From Nitrososphaerota archaeon (lineage in GTDB: Archaea > Thermoproteota > Nitrososphaeria > Nitrososphaerales > Nitrosopumilaceae), in contig JACQCT010000014.1 in NCBI GenBank assembly GCA_016201435.1, positions 124,001 through 188,000 of the forward strand: a stretch of 64,000 nucleotides of DNA. The letters are read 5' to 3'. The position numbers were made by a program, and so were the translations under genes. The notes under the pieces are model-generated. The model saw nothing but the letters and a program-made list of their open reading frames with translations, made no database searches and was not told where the DNA came from. Of the stretch, positions 16,797 through 25,428 are shown in pieces; the stretch's first letter is position 1, and each line of letters begins with the position of its first letter.

Positions 16797-17660
16797 TTAA
16801 GGTTCCGTAGTAAATTCTAGAAATTTCTTACCAAATGGAGTAATAATATTCTTAGTACGACTTACCAGTTCTTCTAACGCATAGGTAGTAAGTTCTTTCT
16901 CATAATAACCACCTTTTGGAGGCCCAGGAGGTTTATCCGTTTGATCAATCAGATAATCGGTTTCAAGTCTTCTTATGGAAGCATCATAAAGGGTTTTTTC
17001 TACCTTCAGCACTTTATTGATATCGGAAACGACGTCAATGTATGTAATCTCACCTTGATTCCCAATATTCATTTGATAAATTTGTTTGATTGTCTCCATT
17101 GGATTATTAAGAATTTGTAATATTTGTAATTGAATTGGTGTTAAGGTATCGATATAATGCAAATAAGTAAATTTTGCATCACTTGGCGTGTTGATTTTTA
17201 ATGCAGTGTTGACAATTACACCTTGTAAATATTCCAATTTAATTGGTTGTGAAAAATTCCTTACCGCAATTTGAGAAGATTGTATTAAAACATCAATAAA
17301 TTCATCGTTCTTCAATAATTCATTATAGTTCACCTTACCTTTTTCTTCAAGGTCTTTAATTCTGTAATCTATACTCGTAAGATAAGATTGAAGTCTCTTG
17401 TTTACTGGAGATTCTACTGCTGAGGAGAAAATTTCAGAAATCGGACCACCTGCTATGGGAATAATGGAAAGACCCGTTTTAATTCCAGAATGAATCAAAT
17501 CCATCCCAGTCGGTTTGAATACAGATTCGGGCGTCAATCCCTTGACTTCTTCTCTCTTCAATGCATCATGATCACCTATCTTATGGGATATTCCTTCTTT
17601 GATAAAGTGACATTGAGCATCATTACATATCGTATCATCTTGACTTGTCATTTTACTCAT
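16797..17660 (-). CDS. Hypothetical protein, second gene of HEPN operon
   Basis: A 287-residue protein. Near residue 60 it has GLSIIPIAGGPISEIFSSAV followed by a KRLQSYLTSID helix, a weakly hydrophobic glycine-rich segment seen in several uncharacterised defence-associated proteins. The C-terminal half (residues 190-287) looks like a winged-helix-type region. It follows the HEPN gene after 28 bases. Function unknown. Confidence 0.5.
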   Translation of the reverse strand: MSKMTSQDDTICNDAQCHFIKEGISHKIGDHDALKREEVKGLTPESVFKPTGMDLIHSGIKTGLSIIPIAGGPISEIFSSAVESPVNKRLQSYLTSIDYRIKDLEEKGKVNYNELLKNDEFIDVLIQSSQIAVRNFSQPIKLEYLQGVIVNTALKINTPSDAKFTYLHYIDTLTPIQLQILQILNNPMETIKQIYQMNIGNQGEITYIDVVSDINKVLKVEKTLYDASIRRLETDYLIDQTDKPPGPPKGGYYEKELTTYALEELVSRTKNIITPFGKKFLEFTTEP

Positions 17661-17688
17661 ACTGAGTGATTGACAATCTTATGTCTTA

Positions 17689-18978
17689 CTAGGTATATCG
17701 TAATCTTTGAAAATAACTATCAAGATATTTTAAATCATCAGCATTTTTTTTAGCAATATGATTGAATTTTTTAGTTAACGGTACAAGACGCTCAGTTGAC
17801 CATCTAAGGAAATTATCAGCCCATTGATAATCATCTTCTGTAATTGTTCTTTTTCTTTTTGCTATCCCAGTATGAGCAAATCTAGAACGTTTATCATAAA
17901 ATTCTTTCATTTTTTCATGTAATTTTATCCTTGAATCAAACAAATGTTTCTGGACAAATTCATTAGTGATTGTATCGTATTTGTGTAATGGGATTTTGTA
18001 GATTTCTTTTTGCCACCATTTGATGTCGGCTAATAAGAAAGTAATTTTCTCTGCTATTTTTAAACCAAGATAGTCTCTGTCATCACTTCCCAACAATAGA
18101 CTCTCAAGTCCTATTATACAAATGAGAAATCTAACGTGTAATGGAGTATCGTGTTCTATGAGACCGTAGATGTCTATTGCATTTAAAATTCGCTGTTCAA
18201 GCTCGACAGGATTCTTCTTGTTAAAAATCGCATTAATTATTCTGATGTACTTATCTACGTGTTTTGGTTTCCAAATATTGCGTTCAGGTTTATTTCCCTC
18301 TGACAATTCACCATAGCCATGTTTTGTTGAATGCATGTAATAATAAAAAGACGAGTTGGCACTACGATTAGTACTTACTCTGTTTCCCACCACAAAATTT
18401 AGAATATTGTAGCTACGTCGTAACTTCGCAAATGCTTTTTCTTTTGCCTTCTCGTTTCCTATTGCAGTCACAGAGATTTTCATGTATGCATCCCTTTGAC
18501 GAATTCGTATCCAATCTCTTTTTGACATTGTTGGATATTGTAACTTCTCTCTCTCGTATGGCATATGTGCTTTGATGGATTTTTTTATTTGTTTTGGCAA
18601 TTTTTCAAAAGAATAGAAAATTCCATCTCCTAATCGATATCCAGATCTGAAATCTGCTTTGAATCCAAACTTGAAGTAAAAATCGAAAATGTCTTGTTGA
18701 GTAAAAATGTATTTGTTTACAAATTTAGGAATATCTCTTTTCTTTTTTATTTTAAAAAAATCTTGCCGTAAGTGTAGATGCAATGGGTAGTTAAATAATT
18801 CAAAGACATCATGCCATGAAAAATTATCTTTTAAATTCGAGAATTTTTCAATTTCATTAAGAAGCTCTGTCACGGTCATGTTTAAAAGATCGTTAAGTTC
18901 GTTATGCTTCATTCGTTCATGCATTAATTTATGAACTTTCCACGATAATTCGTAGACTTTTTCCTTATCACCGTTCAA
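17689..18978 (-). CDS. HEPN-domain protein (ApeA-like)
   Basis: A 429-residue protein. The C-terminal 150 residues form a HEPN-like helical domain: FLICIIGLESLLLG, a long helical pair, and YDKRSRFAHTG, which gives the R-x4-H ribonuclease signature, followed by a closing helix with WADNFLRWS. HEPN proteins are commonly RNases in anti-virus and toxin systems. The N-terminal 250 residues are unfamiliar and may recognise a trigger. The start is TTG at 18978. It heads a three-gene operon inside the integrated element. Confidence 0.6.
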   Translation of the reverse strand: MNGDKEKVYELSWKVHKLMHERMKHNELNDLLNMTVTELLNEIEKFSNLKDNFSWHDVFELFNYPLHLHLRQDFFKIKKKRDIPKFVNKYIFTQQDIFDFYFKFGFKADFRSGYRLGDGIFYSFEKLPKQIKKSIKAHMPYEREKLQYPTMSKRDWIRIRQRDAYMKISVTAIGNEKAKEKAFAKLRRSYNILNFVVGNRVSTNRSANSSFYYYMHSTKHGYGELSEGNKPERNIWKPKHVDKYIRIINAIFNKKNPVELEQRILNAIDIYGLIEHDTPLHVRFLICIIGLESLLLGSDDRDYLGLKIAEKITFLLADIKWWQKEIYKIPLHKYDTITNEFVQKHLFDSRIKLHEKMKEFYDKRSRFAHTGIAKRKRTITEDDYQWADNFLRWSTERLVPLTKKFNHIAKKNADDLKYLDSYFQRLRYT

Positions 18979-19096
18979 TCGTTACTAGTTAGAAGCGGCT
19001 ATTAAAGAGACTTTTCTTGAATTGTTTACGGATTATACTTTGATCAAAGATTAAATTTCTGATCACATTCTTGCTAATATTGAAAGTTATTTGGAT

Positions 19097-19291
19097 TTAT
19101 AGTATATGACTGTATTCACCATACTGTATTTTTTGTTCTGCTTCTGCAGCCTCTTTTGTTTCGAAGTGATCTATGAAGTATAACGATTCTCCAGGAATTC
19201 CAAACGGGTCTATTCCTACCAGATCGAATCCAATCTCTGGAGTGAACTCCTCTATCTCGTTCAGAATTATTTGTATATCGAAACTGCTCAT
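19097..19291 (-). CDS. Small acidic hypothetical protein
   Basis: A 64-residue acidic protein with DLVGIDPFGIPGESLYFID in the middle and an FETKEAAEAEQKI helix. No domain recognised. It lies between the HEPN operon and the terminase-like genes with over 100 bases on each side. Confidence 0.45.
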   Translation of the reverse strand: MSSFDIQIILNEIEEFTPEIGFDLVGIDPFGIPGESLYFIDHFETKEAAEAEQKIQYGEYSHIL

Positions 19292-19499
19292 TTTACATGC
19301 ATCCTGTGTTCTTTTCTATTGCAAGGGAGCATTAGGCTTCACACACCTACATTATGCACCCTGTCTAATTTAAAATAATATTAGGATATTTTGCTCATGT
19401 AGGCACAAGTCATTTTCTTCTAGTTTCAAACTTTGATTATTTCTTACTGGTAGGAGCAGGTAATATTCGATTTTTTATGGAAATTTTGGATTATTCATC
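19292..19499. other. Intergenic stretch, nothing recognised
   Basis: About 200 bases between the small acidic gene and the terminase-like gene. No start-stop frame, repeat or RNA-like fold stood out on reading. Confidence 0.4.
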
Positions 19500-20564
19500 T
19501 TAATCATCCGTTACATCACTAATTGTATCATCAGTTGGATTGAACATCATCCACATATCAGCTGCCTCCTGAGTTTCATTATCAAAGTGTTCTGGTTTGT
19601 ACCATGTAGAACCAGATGCGAAAAAGTCTGCATTATAGAATGTTCCAAATAATGGTCCAAGCCTGATTTTTTCAGAATCTATAAAGTCTTTAGTGAAAAA
19701 TTTGTCTCGAAGGCCTAGCTCATAACCATAGATCTCTACATGAAAAGCATGTTTTGCCTTTCTTTTTGATTTCTTTGTTTGCTTTCCTTTCTGTTCAACT
19801 GATTTCTCATATCTATCAAATTCATCATAAACTGGACCACTTGGAGCTCGTGCAGGACATTCTACAATTACAGGCCCTTGAGAATTTGCAACTCTGGAAA
19901 GCAAAGCTGCCCATACTCTGTTTTGTTGTTCAGGAGTTCTATCTGATATTGTAATATCGGAGGACCACACAAAAGCTACTTTCTTGTGGGAAAGCAAAGC
20001 TCCAGGACTCATACCAACTATAATAATTTTAGTTGGCCTTTTTAGATCATCTGGATTGTGAATCCATATTGTTCTTACTTTAGTTACTTCGTCTTTGAGT
20101 AAACCCATTGCAGAAAAGTTCTTTGTAATTAGATAGTCTCGGTATTTGTTGGAACCTAATAGAATCTGCCTTAAATCGTGTGCATGTGTCTTTGCCTGCT
20201 CGTCTGATTGGGCATTGATGATGAGTTCCATTCCTCTACAGTCTTTTATTGCATGCCATAGAGTAATCAGAATACAAATAGATGAGATTCCTATCTTCTG
20301 TGATTTTAATACAAGAATCTTGTTATGCTTGAAATGATCATTCCATAATTTGAATTGAAGTGGAGCTAGCTTGTCTATTTGTTCTCTTGTAAGAGAATGA
20401 AAAAATGGTTTCTCTAATTCATCATAGAACTTTTGGAGATCATTAGGTATATCCTGAGATAGTTTTAGAGATTTTTCAAACAATAATTTTTCTAGTTTTT
20501 CATATTCAGAATTGCCAGTATCAAGATCATCATACATTGATATGTTACGCCAAGGATCTTTCAT
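19500..20564 (-). CDS. Terminase large subunit-like ATPase
   Basis: A 354-residue protein resembling the ATPase half of a viral DNA-packaging motor. ILVLKSQKIGISS (83-95) fits the deviant Walker A of terminases (LKARQxGIST type), KKVAFVWSSDITISDR the Walker B region, and VIVECPARAPSGPVYDEF the coupling segment. Full terminases run to 450-600 residues with a C-terminal nuclease; here that part is short and ends in an acidic tail, so nuclease activity is doubtful. Its ATG overlaps the stop of the upstream gene by four bases, as expected for a small/large subunit pair. Confidence 0.65.
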   Translation of the reverse strand: MKDPWRNISMYDDLDTGNSEYEKLEKLLFEKSLKLSQDIPNDLQKFYDELEKPFFHSLTREQIDKLAPLQFKLWNDHFKHNKILVLKSQKIGISSICILITLWHAIKDCRGMELIINAQSDEQAKTHAHDLRQILLGSNKYRDYLITKNFSAMGLLKDEVTKVRTIWIHNPDDLKRPTKIIIVGMSPGALLSHKKVAFVWSSDITISDRTPEQQNRVWAALLSRVANSQGPVIVECPARAPSGPVYDEFDRYEKSVEQKGKQTKKSKRKAKHAFHVEIYGYELGLRDKFFTKDFIDSEKIRLGPLFGTFYNADFFASGSTWYKPEHFDNETQEAADMWMMFNPTDDTISDVTDD

Positions 20565-20992
20565 TTTGAATTAGGTTGGATTGTGTCTGTTAGAAATTTA
20601 GATTTCATCTCGGCTTGTTTTTCCATTACTGCTCTTGTCTTGTTGTAAGCTCCTGCTAGATATGGTTGCATTTCTGCGATAGTTTTAGCTGCAAGTATTC
20701 TTTTGAAAGGATCCTCTATACTATGATAATTATCCCACATTTCACGTTCGATGACAAGCAGTGTATCTATACGAGCCATGTGTTGTTCCAGAAATCCAGT
20801 CTGGGCTATCTCCATGGAGCGTTTGTCTACGCTATTCTTTATTTTGTCAAGTTCTCTATAATATCCAGATGTTGATATTTTATATCCGTGAACTTCGAGC
20901 CATGGAAGTGCCTTTGCAAGTGGTAGTCTCATTATTTGAGTCTGGATGATTAATAATTGTCTGCCATCCATGGCTTGTTTTTTACTTGACAA
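20561..20992 (-). CDS. Putative terminase small subunit
   Basis: A 143-residue, largely helical protein. Its place directly before the large-subunit-like gene with an ATGA overlap is the main evidence. The N-terminal part (LPLAKALPWLEVHGYKIS, then SGYYRELDKIK) could be a helix-turn-helix that reads the packaging site. TTG at 20992 or ATG at 20971 may be the start. Confidence 0.5.
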   Translation of the reverse strand: MSSKKQAMDGRQLLIIQTQIMRLPLAKALPWLEVHGYKISTSGYYRELDKIKNSVDKRSMEIAQTGFLEQHMARIDTLLVIEREMWDNYHSIEDPFKRILAAKTIAEMQPYLAGAYNKTRAVMEKQAEMKSKFLTDTIQPNSK

Positions 20993-21177
20993 ATTTACGA
21001 TCTTCCCATTTTTTTGTCATATTCCATGCCTATGTTGAGAGTCATTTTCTCAGGTTATTCCAAAAGATTACTTGTTTTAGATGTTGTACAATATCTTTGG
21101 ATGAAGGCATTTTGATCAACAATATATTCTAATCTCTCTAGCATACCTGTAAAATTCAATCCAGTACTCCATTATTG
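20993..21177. other. Gap with two tiny frames
   Basis: Between the replication-type ATPase and the terminase pair. A 29-codon frame (21055-21144, minus) and a 16-codon frame (20995-21045, minus) run in the direction of the operon, but both are too short to accept without support. Confidence 0.3.
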
Positions 21178-22647
21178 TCATTCATTCCCTGGCACGATTT
21201 GATACGAATTCAGTTTCGTGGCATCATTTTCTTTTGTTTTATTCGTAAAATCATCCATTTTACTAGCTGAATCGCCATCCCACGAACCCACAAGAGAATA
21301 ACGCTCACCCAATGATTCTAGTTGAGTTTTTAACCAAGTGTCAAATTCTTCTTGTGTAAAGTTTATGCTAGTAGTTTCTAGATCAGAGAACTTTTTTTCG
21401 GTTGGGAAATATTGGTTTTCCCTAGTTGTGTCATCTCTTGTTAGAAATCCATTATTAGCCAGCCAATTGAGAAGCTCTCTTGCCCTGTTTTCACTATAAC
21501 CGCCATTTTTTATAACACTTGAATGTTTTACGATATCTTTTACTGTCACTCCTCTTGATTCTAGAATACAGTTTTCACTGTACAATTTTTTTACTAGAGC
21601 CAGAATTTGCATTTGTTTTACAGAAGTTTTGTTAATCGTTTGTTTGATTGTTTGTCCGGCTATCTCTAGTGCTTCTGTAAAGTCCTCTGGCTTTGCTATT
21701 ATCCAATATGTGCATTCTTTTTCTGTTGAACCAAAATTGTCAACAAGAAAATTCTTCGGTTTATTGTCTTGTAGATATGGCCTGTTTAATCCATGAATAA
21801 ACGCAATAACACAGGTTAGATTGAGTATTTTTGCAAGGTCTCTTCTTATTTCCAAGTGTTTTGGAATGACAGATTCTAGTTTGTGAGCAAACGGGATTAA
21901 AATTCCCTCAGTATGTTGGGCCATTTTCTTTAATTGGTTGAAAAACCTAGTCAATTCTTCAATATTGGTCTCCCATTCATCGTTAGCCTTGATTTTGGAG
22001 TAATCTGATAGTGTATATTTGATAATTCGTTCTGTTTGGATATCTGATTCATCAAGTTCCATCATGAATACCCTGTTAGCTGTCTCTGAATCGATATCGA
22101 ATTTTGTTGCAACTGTTACAAATACGGGAAACCCAGATACAACAAAATCTTTAGGTGTATTTTCTCCTTTTTCTCCCCTTTCCACACATCCAAACTTTAA
22201 GACACCTTCTGTTAGTAGATGTTTCAGTCTTTGAATGGATAGTTGTTTGTCATCATTTACCCGTTCTAATTGTTCAAGCTTGATTATCTTTCCGTTTACA
22301 TTATGCTGTGATCTTTTGAAATGTGCCTCTGTGAAATCAGTATAATCAATCAAGTCATTTTTGAATGGTTGTAATACATTGTTCAGTAAATAGGATTTTC
22401 CAGTACTGGAACTGTTTGATATTATTGCACTTAATCGGAATTTCTTTGGTAGATCTTTTGATACAAAACAGCCGATCAGGGTCTTGATGTTGTTTGATTC
22501 ACCTACTATCTTGCTTGAATATTTTTGTGCTATCGTGTCAAGCAGTTTTGGGTCTTTTGGATTAATTTTGTTCGTAAGTTCCTGATTTTGTGGCACGAAA
22601 GTAGTTTCCGTGGAATCAACCGTTTTTTCGTGGGACGGCTTAGACAA
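21178..22647 (-). CDS. Replication-type ATPase of the integrated element
   Basis: A 489-residue P-loop protein. SNSSSTGKS (77-85) is the Walker A motif, with KIIKLEQLERV as the likely Walker B, a FPVFVTVAT sensor strand and VFMMELDESD. After residue 340 comes a winged-helix-like segment (VKDIVKHSSVIKNGGYSENRARELLNWL). This order resembles helicase-loader or primase-helicase ATPases of viruses and plasmids, without a visible primase domain. It overlaps the upstream small zinc gene by eight bases. Likely job: replication of the element. Confidence 0.55.
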   Translation of the reverse strand: MSKPSHEKTVDSTETTFVPQNQELTNKINPKDPKLLDTIAQKYSSKIVGESNNIKTLIGCFVSKDLPKKFRLSAIISNSSSTGKSYLLNNVLQPFKNDLIDYTDFTEAHFKRSQHNVNGKIIKLEQLERVNDDKQLSIQRLKHLLTEGVLKFGCVERGEKGENTPKDFVVSGFPVFVTVATKFDIDSETANRVFMMELDESDIQTERIIKYTLSDYSKIKANDEWETNIEELTRFFNQLKKMAQHTEGILIPFAHKLESVIPKHLEIRRDLAKILNLTCVIAFIHGLNRPYLQDNKPKNFLVDNFGSTEKECTYWIIAKPEDFTEALEIAGQTIKQTINKTSVKQMQILALVKKLYSENCILESRGVTVKDIVKHSSVIKNGGYSENRARELLNWLANNGFLTRDDTTRENQYFPTEKKFSDLETTSINFTQEEFDTWLKTQLESLGERYSLVGSWDGDSASKMDDFTNKTKENDATKLNSYQIVPGNE

Positions 22648-22834
22648 CTTGCATTTCCTCCAATTTAAGATTAAATCCCAAAGTGAATTTACCGTCTAAC
22701 CAATCGCAATATTCCTCATCATTGAGTAGACCAGATTTTTTAACTTCAGCCTTGCATTTGATACAGTTAATATCAAAAATATTCCAATGGTTGACGTTGA
22801 GACAGACAGGTAAAATTGATTCATTCTTACTCAT
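22640..22834 (-). CDS. Small zinc-binding protein in replication operon
   Basis: A 64-residue protein with C-x(4)-H and INCIKCKAEVKK Cys residues that may bind zinc. The ATG at 22834 is chosen because it overlaps the preceding stop by eight bases (ATGAGTAA), a coupled start; an upstream ATG at 22846 is less likely. Its 3' end overlaps the ATPase start in the same way. Confidence 0.55.
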   Translation of the reverse strand: MSKNESILPVCLNVNHWNIFDINCIKCKAEVKKSGLLNDEEYCDWLDGKFTLGFNLKLEEMQVV

Positions 22835-22967
22835 CTTGCTCTTCAAGTCCTTTTAGAAGTAATCTACGATAAACTAATGATCTAGGCAAGTCATTACGAA
22901 CATTCTCTATTTTTTTTACCAAGTTTATTGGGAGAGAAAGAACTACAGTAGTGCTTTTTTTTACCAT
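22827..22967 (-). CDS. 46-residue ribbon-helix-helix regulator
   Basis: From ATG 22967 (or 22976, three residues longer) to TAA 22827. The pattern KKSTTVVLSLPINLVKKIE then LPRSLVYRRLLLKGLEEQ is a complete ribbon-helix-helix unit. It opens the operon that contains the zinc protein and the replication ATPase and stands next to an inverted-repeat operator shared with the divergent winged-helix gene. Confidence 0.7.
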   Translation of the reverse strand: MVKKSTTVVLSLPINLVKKIENVRNDLPRSLVYRRLLLKGLEEQDE

Positions 22968-22992
22968 TACATACATTAGAATTAATACTTAT

Positions 22993-23031
22993 TATGTCGG
23001 TATGTACGACATAGTATTAGATTGCGACATA
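22993..23031. promoter_or_regulatory. TATGTCG inverted repeat in divergent regulator promoter
   Basis: TATGTCG at 22993-22999 and CGACATA at 23007-23013 are exact reverse complements with a seven-base spacer; a third CGACATA lies at 23025-23031, overlapping the first codons of the plus-strand gene. The position between two divergent regulator genes fits a lysogeny-type switch operator. Confidence 0.6.
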
Positions 23032-23864
23032 GCCCCAAAACAGAGTTTCATGAACTCATATTGCGGAGATTGGCACTGAATCCCGAATTTGAGGGTAAAT
23101 ATTCATCATTTAAAGGCCTTACCAGATATCAAATATCAAGAGGGTTTGACGAGAACGATAAGAGGATCCCACAATCAACTATACTAGATTACACTAAGGA
23201 ATTAGAAGAGAATGGATGTGTAAGGCGTATTTTAAAAACCAAGCTTGGAACTGGGAAATACAGAATAACCTATGATCTTACTACCCTGGGCATGATACGA
23301 TGGTTTCATTATCTGAACAATAATCCTGACATCTTGAAGAGAATAGGCCTAAACAAAATCAGAGCCGTTGTTACAAAATCTAAGAGGCTTTTACCATTCA
23401 TATCAGACAACTGGTCAGAACTCAATAAAATATTCAAAAACGAGTTAGTGGTGACCATGACATTACTATGGGTATCAGATATCGAGATAAGTTACTATGA
23501 TAGTAAAACTACAGGTTCTCTTGCTTCAGCACCTCTTAACGCTGGATACCTAAAGATTCAGATAATCAACCAGATAGATCCCCCTAGATCTAAAAAAATT
23601 ATGAGAGACGCAGTGTTTGAGAAAAGGAATCGTAATTTGGCAGAGTTATTTACATTTGTTTACCTTTACACACTAGACAGGAAACAACCCATACAAGATA
23701 AAAAACTCTATTATGAAAACAGGAAAAAATTACTTTCTCTAATAAAATCTCATCCTCCTACTTATAATGCATATTTGAAATTCATAGAGCAGTTAAAGAC
23801 TGAGATAGGAATGGCAGTGGATTACATTAAAGAAATAGAACTCGTACTAAAAAACATCAATTAG
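23022..23864 (+). CDS. Winged-helix regulator-like protein of the element
   Basis: A 280-residue protein. Residues 20-95 look like a winged helix: GLTRYQISRGF, STILDYTKELEENGCVRRI and the wing GTGKYRITYDLTTLG. The remaining 180 residues are helical and unfamiliar. TTG at 23022 is the only start codon before the domain. It is divergent from the ribbon-helix-helix gene and shares its operator region, and is convergent with the integrase after six bases. Confidence 0.6.
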   Translation: MRHSPKTEFHELILRRLALNPEFEGKYSSFKGLTRYQISRGFDENDKRIPQSTILDYTKELEENGCVRRILKTKLGTGKYRITYDLTTLGMIRWFHYLNNNPDILKRIGLNKIRAVVTKSKRLLPFISDNWSELNKIFKNELVVTMTLLWVSDIEISYYDSKTTGSLASAPLNAGYLKIQIINQIDPPRSKKIMRDAVFEKRNRNLAELFTFVYLYTLDRKQPIQDKKLYYENRKKLLSLIKSHPPTYNAYLKFIEQLKTEIGMAVDYIKEIELVLKNIN

Positions 23865-23870
23865 AAACGA

Positions 23871-25055
23871 TTATTTCTTATTTTTCCTATAATTTACAAC
23901 GCCTTCCTTTACCATATCTCTCTTTATTTGGCCAATAATTTCTTCTTTAAGAGAAGCCATTAGGTCGGAATTGTTGATTTTTAACGCATTAGAGTAAGAT
24001 TGTTGTGCTTGTATTTCCTTCGTCTCATCTAATTCCCTTCTTAGTTCTTCCACTTGTTGCTTTAGTTTGTCCTTGTCAGACAGTTCTTTTTTGAGAATTT
24101 TATTCTCGGCATCTTTGCGTTCAGTATCATCTATTGTTAGATTGGTTATGTGTATTTTAAACTCGTTAAAGAGCACATCAACGTCGGGATCGTGATAGGT
24201 ACTGTCTAATGGTATATCCCTGACTTCATGCGACATTAGTTTCTCTGTAAGACTTCTATTTCCTAATTTGTTATTTTTTAGAATAGTATTGAATCGCTTT
24301 CTAAAGGCGTGATCCATTGCCTTGTTAAATCTTCTACCCACTTTTTCCCGTGAAACTGACTTGTTTACTATTTTTCGTATAAGATTCTTCAAGGCTCCAA
24401 CGGTTGAATGTTCGGCCTTTAATCTTCCAATTGCATACTTTGATCTAAACAACGGGCTTTCAGGTGAGATATATTCACCGTCTCTTTTCCTCTGAGTGAT
24501 GTAACCATCCATAGCCCTTGAAGCTTCAGGTGTAAGAAAGCCAAGGTATTCAAATTTACTGTCAGGATAAAACGTGATCACCTTGCAACCATCTGTTAAG
24601 TCCATCATGTGTTTTAATTTTAATTCGGGCACAGCACCGATTCTGGCACCAGTAGAGGCCAAAAGATGGACCAATGATATTAATTTCAAACTCTTTGCAA
24701 GCTCTAACATCTTTTGAATGTCTTCTGTGGTGTATGCATTACCACCAGCTTTTTTCACTTTGGCTGGGTAAAGCTTGTGTATTTTCTTCCAATTTACCAA
24801 AACATCATTCATAATGAAAAAGTGTTCAACGCCTTTCATGTAGGTAGATACTGAATTTGGAGAGACCTGTTTTTTGAGATCCATAACATAGTCTTCGATC
24901 ATTTCTTGGATCTTTTTGTGTTCTATGGTAAGCAGTGCATCTCCTGATTTTAGTTTGTAGTATTTTCGAAATCGCTCTAACCCAAATGTATAGGTACCCA
25001 GTGAAGCTTTGGAATCTATTCCCTCTTCGAATAGCCTTAAGCTTCTATCGCTCAT
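23871..25055 (-). CDS. Tyrosine recombinase/integrase
   Basis: A 394-residue integrase. An N-terminal SAM-like DNA-binding part (15-95) precedes the catalytic domain with R138 (STGARIG), H249-x2-R252 (HAFR), H276 (LMSHE) and the nucleophile Y287 (DSTYHDPD). After residue 310 there is a coiled coil of about 45 residues and a basic end, an extension beyond the usual catalytic domain. It would integrate and excise the element to its left. No attachment-site repeat was identified by eye. Confidence 0.88.
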   Translation of the reverse strand: MSDRSLRLFEEGIDSKASLGTYTFGLERFRKYYKLKSGDALLTIEHKKIQEMIEDYVMDLKKQVSPNSVSTYMKGVEHFFIMNDVLVNWKKIHKLYPAKVKKAGGNAYTTEDIQKMLELAKSLKLISLVHLLASTGARIGAVPELKLKHMMDLTDGCKVITFYPDSKFEYLGFLTPEASRAMDGYITQRKRDGEYISPESPLFRSKYAIGRLKAEHSTVGALKNLIRKIVNKSVSREKVGRRFNKAMDHAFRKRFNTILKNNKLGNRSLTEKLMSHEVRDIPLDSTYHDPDVDVLFNEFKIHITNLTIDDTERKDAENKILKKELSDKDKLKQQVEELRRELDETKEIQAQQSYSNALKINNSDLMASLKEEIIGQIKRDMVKEGVVNYRKNKK

Positions 25056-25104
25056 ACCAGTCTATAGTGTCTTCTGTATTAAAACACCTTTTTGGTACCT
25101 TACC

Positions 25105-25410
25105 TTAATGGTTAAGATTCTCTTTATCTATAAATTTCTGTAGAATGTTTTCAACATCTTCAGTAGAAGATGAGTTTTTTATAGTTTCAACAATTTCTTT
25201 TTCATCAATTTCATAACAATTTAGCAATTCACCTTGATCTTTAAAAAAAAGATACACCTTGTCTTGAAATATGCAATAGTACAGCTTTTCAATTTCCATT
25301 AATTCTGGTTTAATTTTAACGCCCTCAGATTCTGCGATAACAGGGTAATCCATGAAAAGTCTAATCTCCTGAAGATATTTAGTAGTTGGTTTCGATAATA
25401 TAATAAGCAT
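25105..25410 (-). CDS. Hypothetical protein divergent from dinB
   Basis: A 101-residue protein starting MLIILSKP at 25410. It is strand-rich at first (KLYYCIFQDKVYLFFKDQGEL) with a charged helical C-terminus. No family recognised. An in-frame ATG at 25479 would run into the dinB coding region, so the shorter start is used. It shares a short divergent promoter with dinB. Confidence 0.55.
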   Translation of the reverse strand: MLIILSKPTTKYLQEIRLFMDYPVIAESEGVKIKPELMEIEKLYYCIFQDKVYLFFKDQGELLNCYEIDEKEIVETIKNSSSTEDVENILQKFIDKENLNH

Positions 25411-25428
25411 TTTTCTGCTCAAAGTAAC

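Larger units (their letters stand above)
16005..25055. mobile_element. Integrated virus- or plasmid-like element
   Basis: The block holds an integrase at its right end, divergent regulators with an operator, a replication-type ATPase, a terminase-like pair, a HEPN operon and a second ribbon-helix-helix operon. Nearly all genes except the winged-helix gene run on the minus strand. No capsid, portal or tail gene is seen, so it may be a defective provirus, a satellite or a plasmid that captured terminase genes. The right edge is near 25.06 kb; the left edge is uncertain and could lie as far as 12.3 kb. Confidence 0.6.

Noticed and set aside
20995-21144. Two frames of 29 and 16 codons between ATPase and terminase genes
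   Set aside because: Direction fits the operon but length and composition do not separate them from chance.
25056-25104. Possible attachment site beside the integrase
   Set aside because: No tRNA-like fold and no direct repeat matched by eye at the left side; a search for exact repeats of 15 bases or more would decide.
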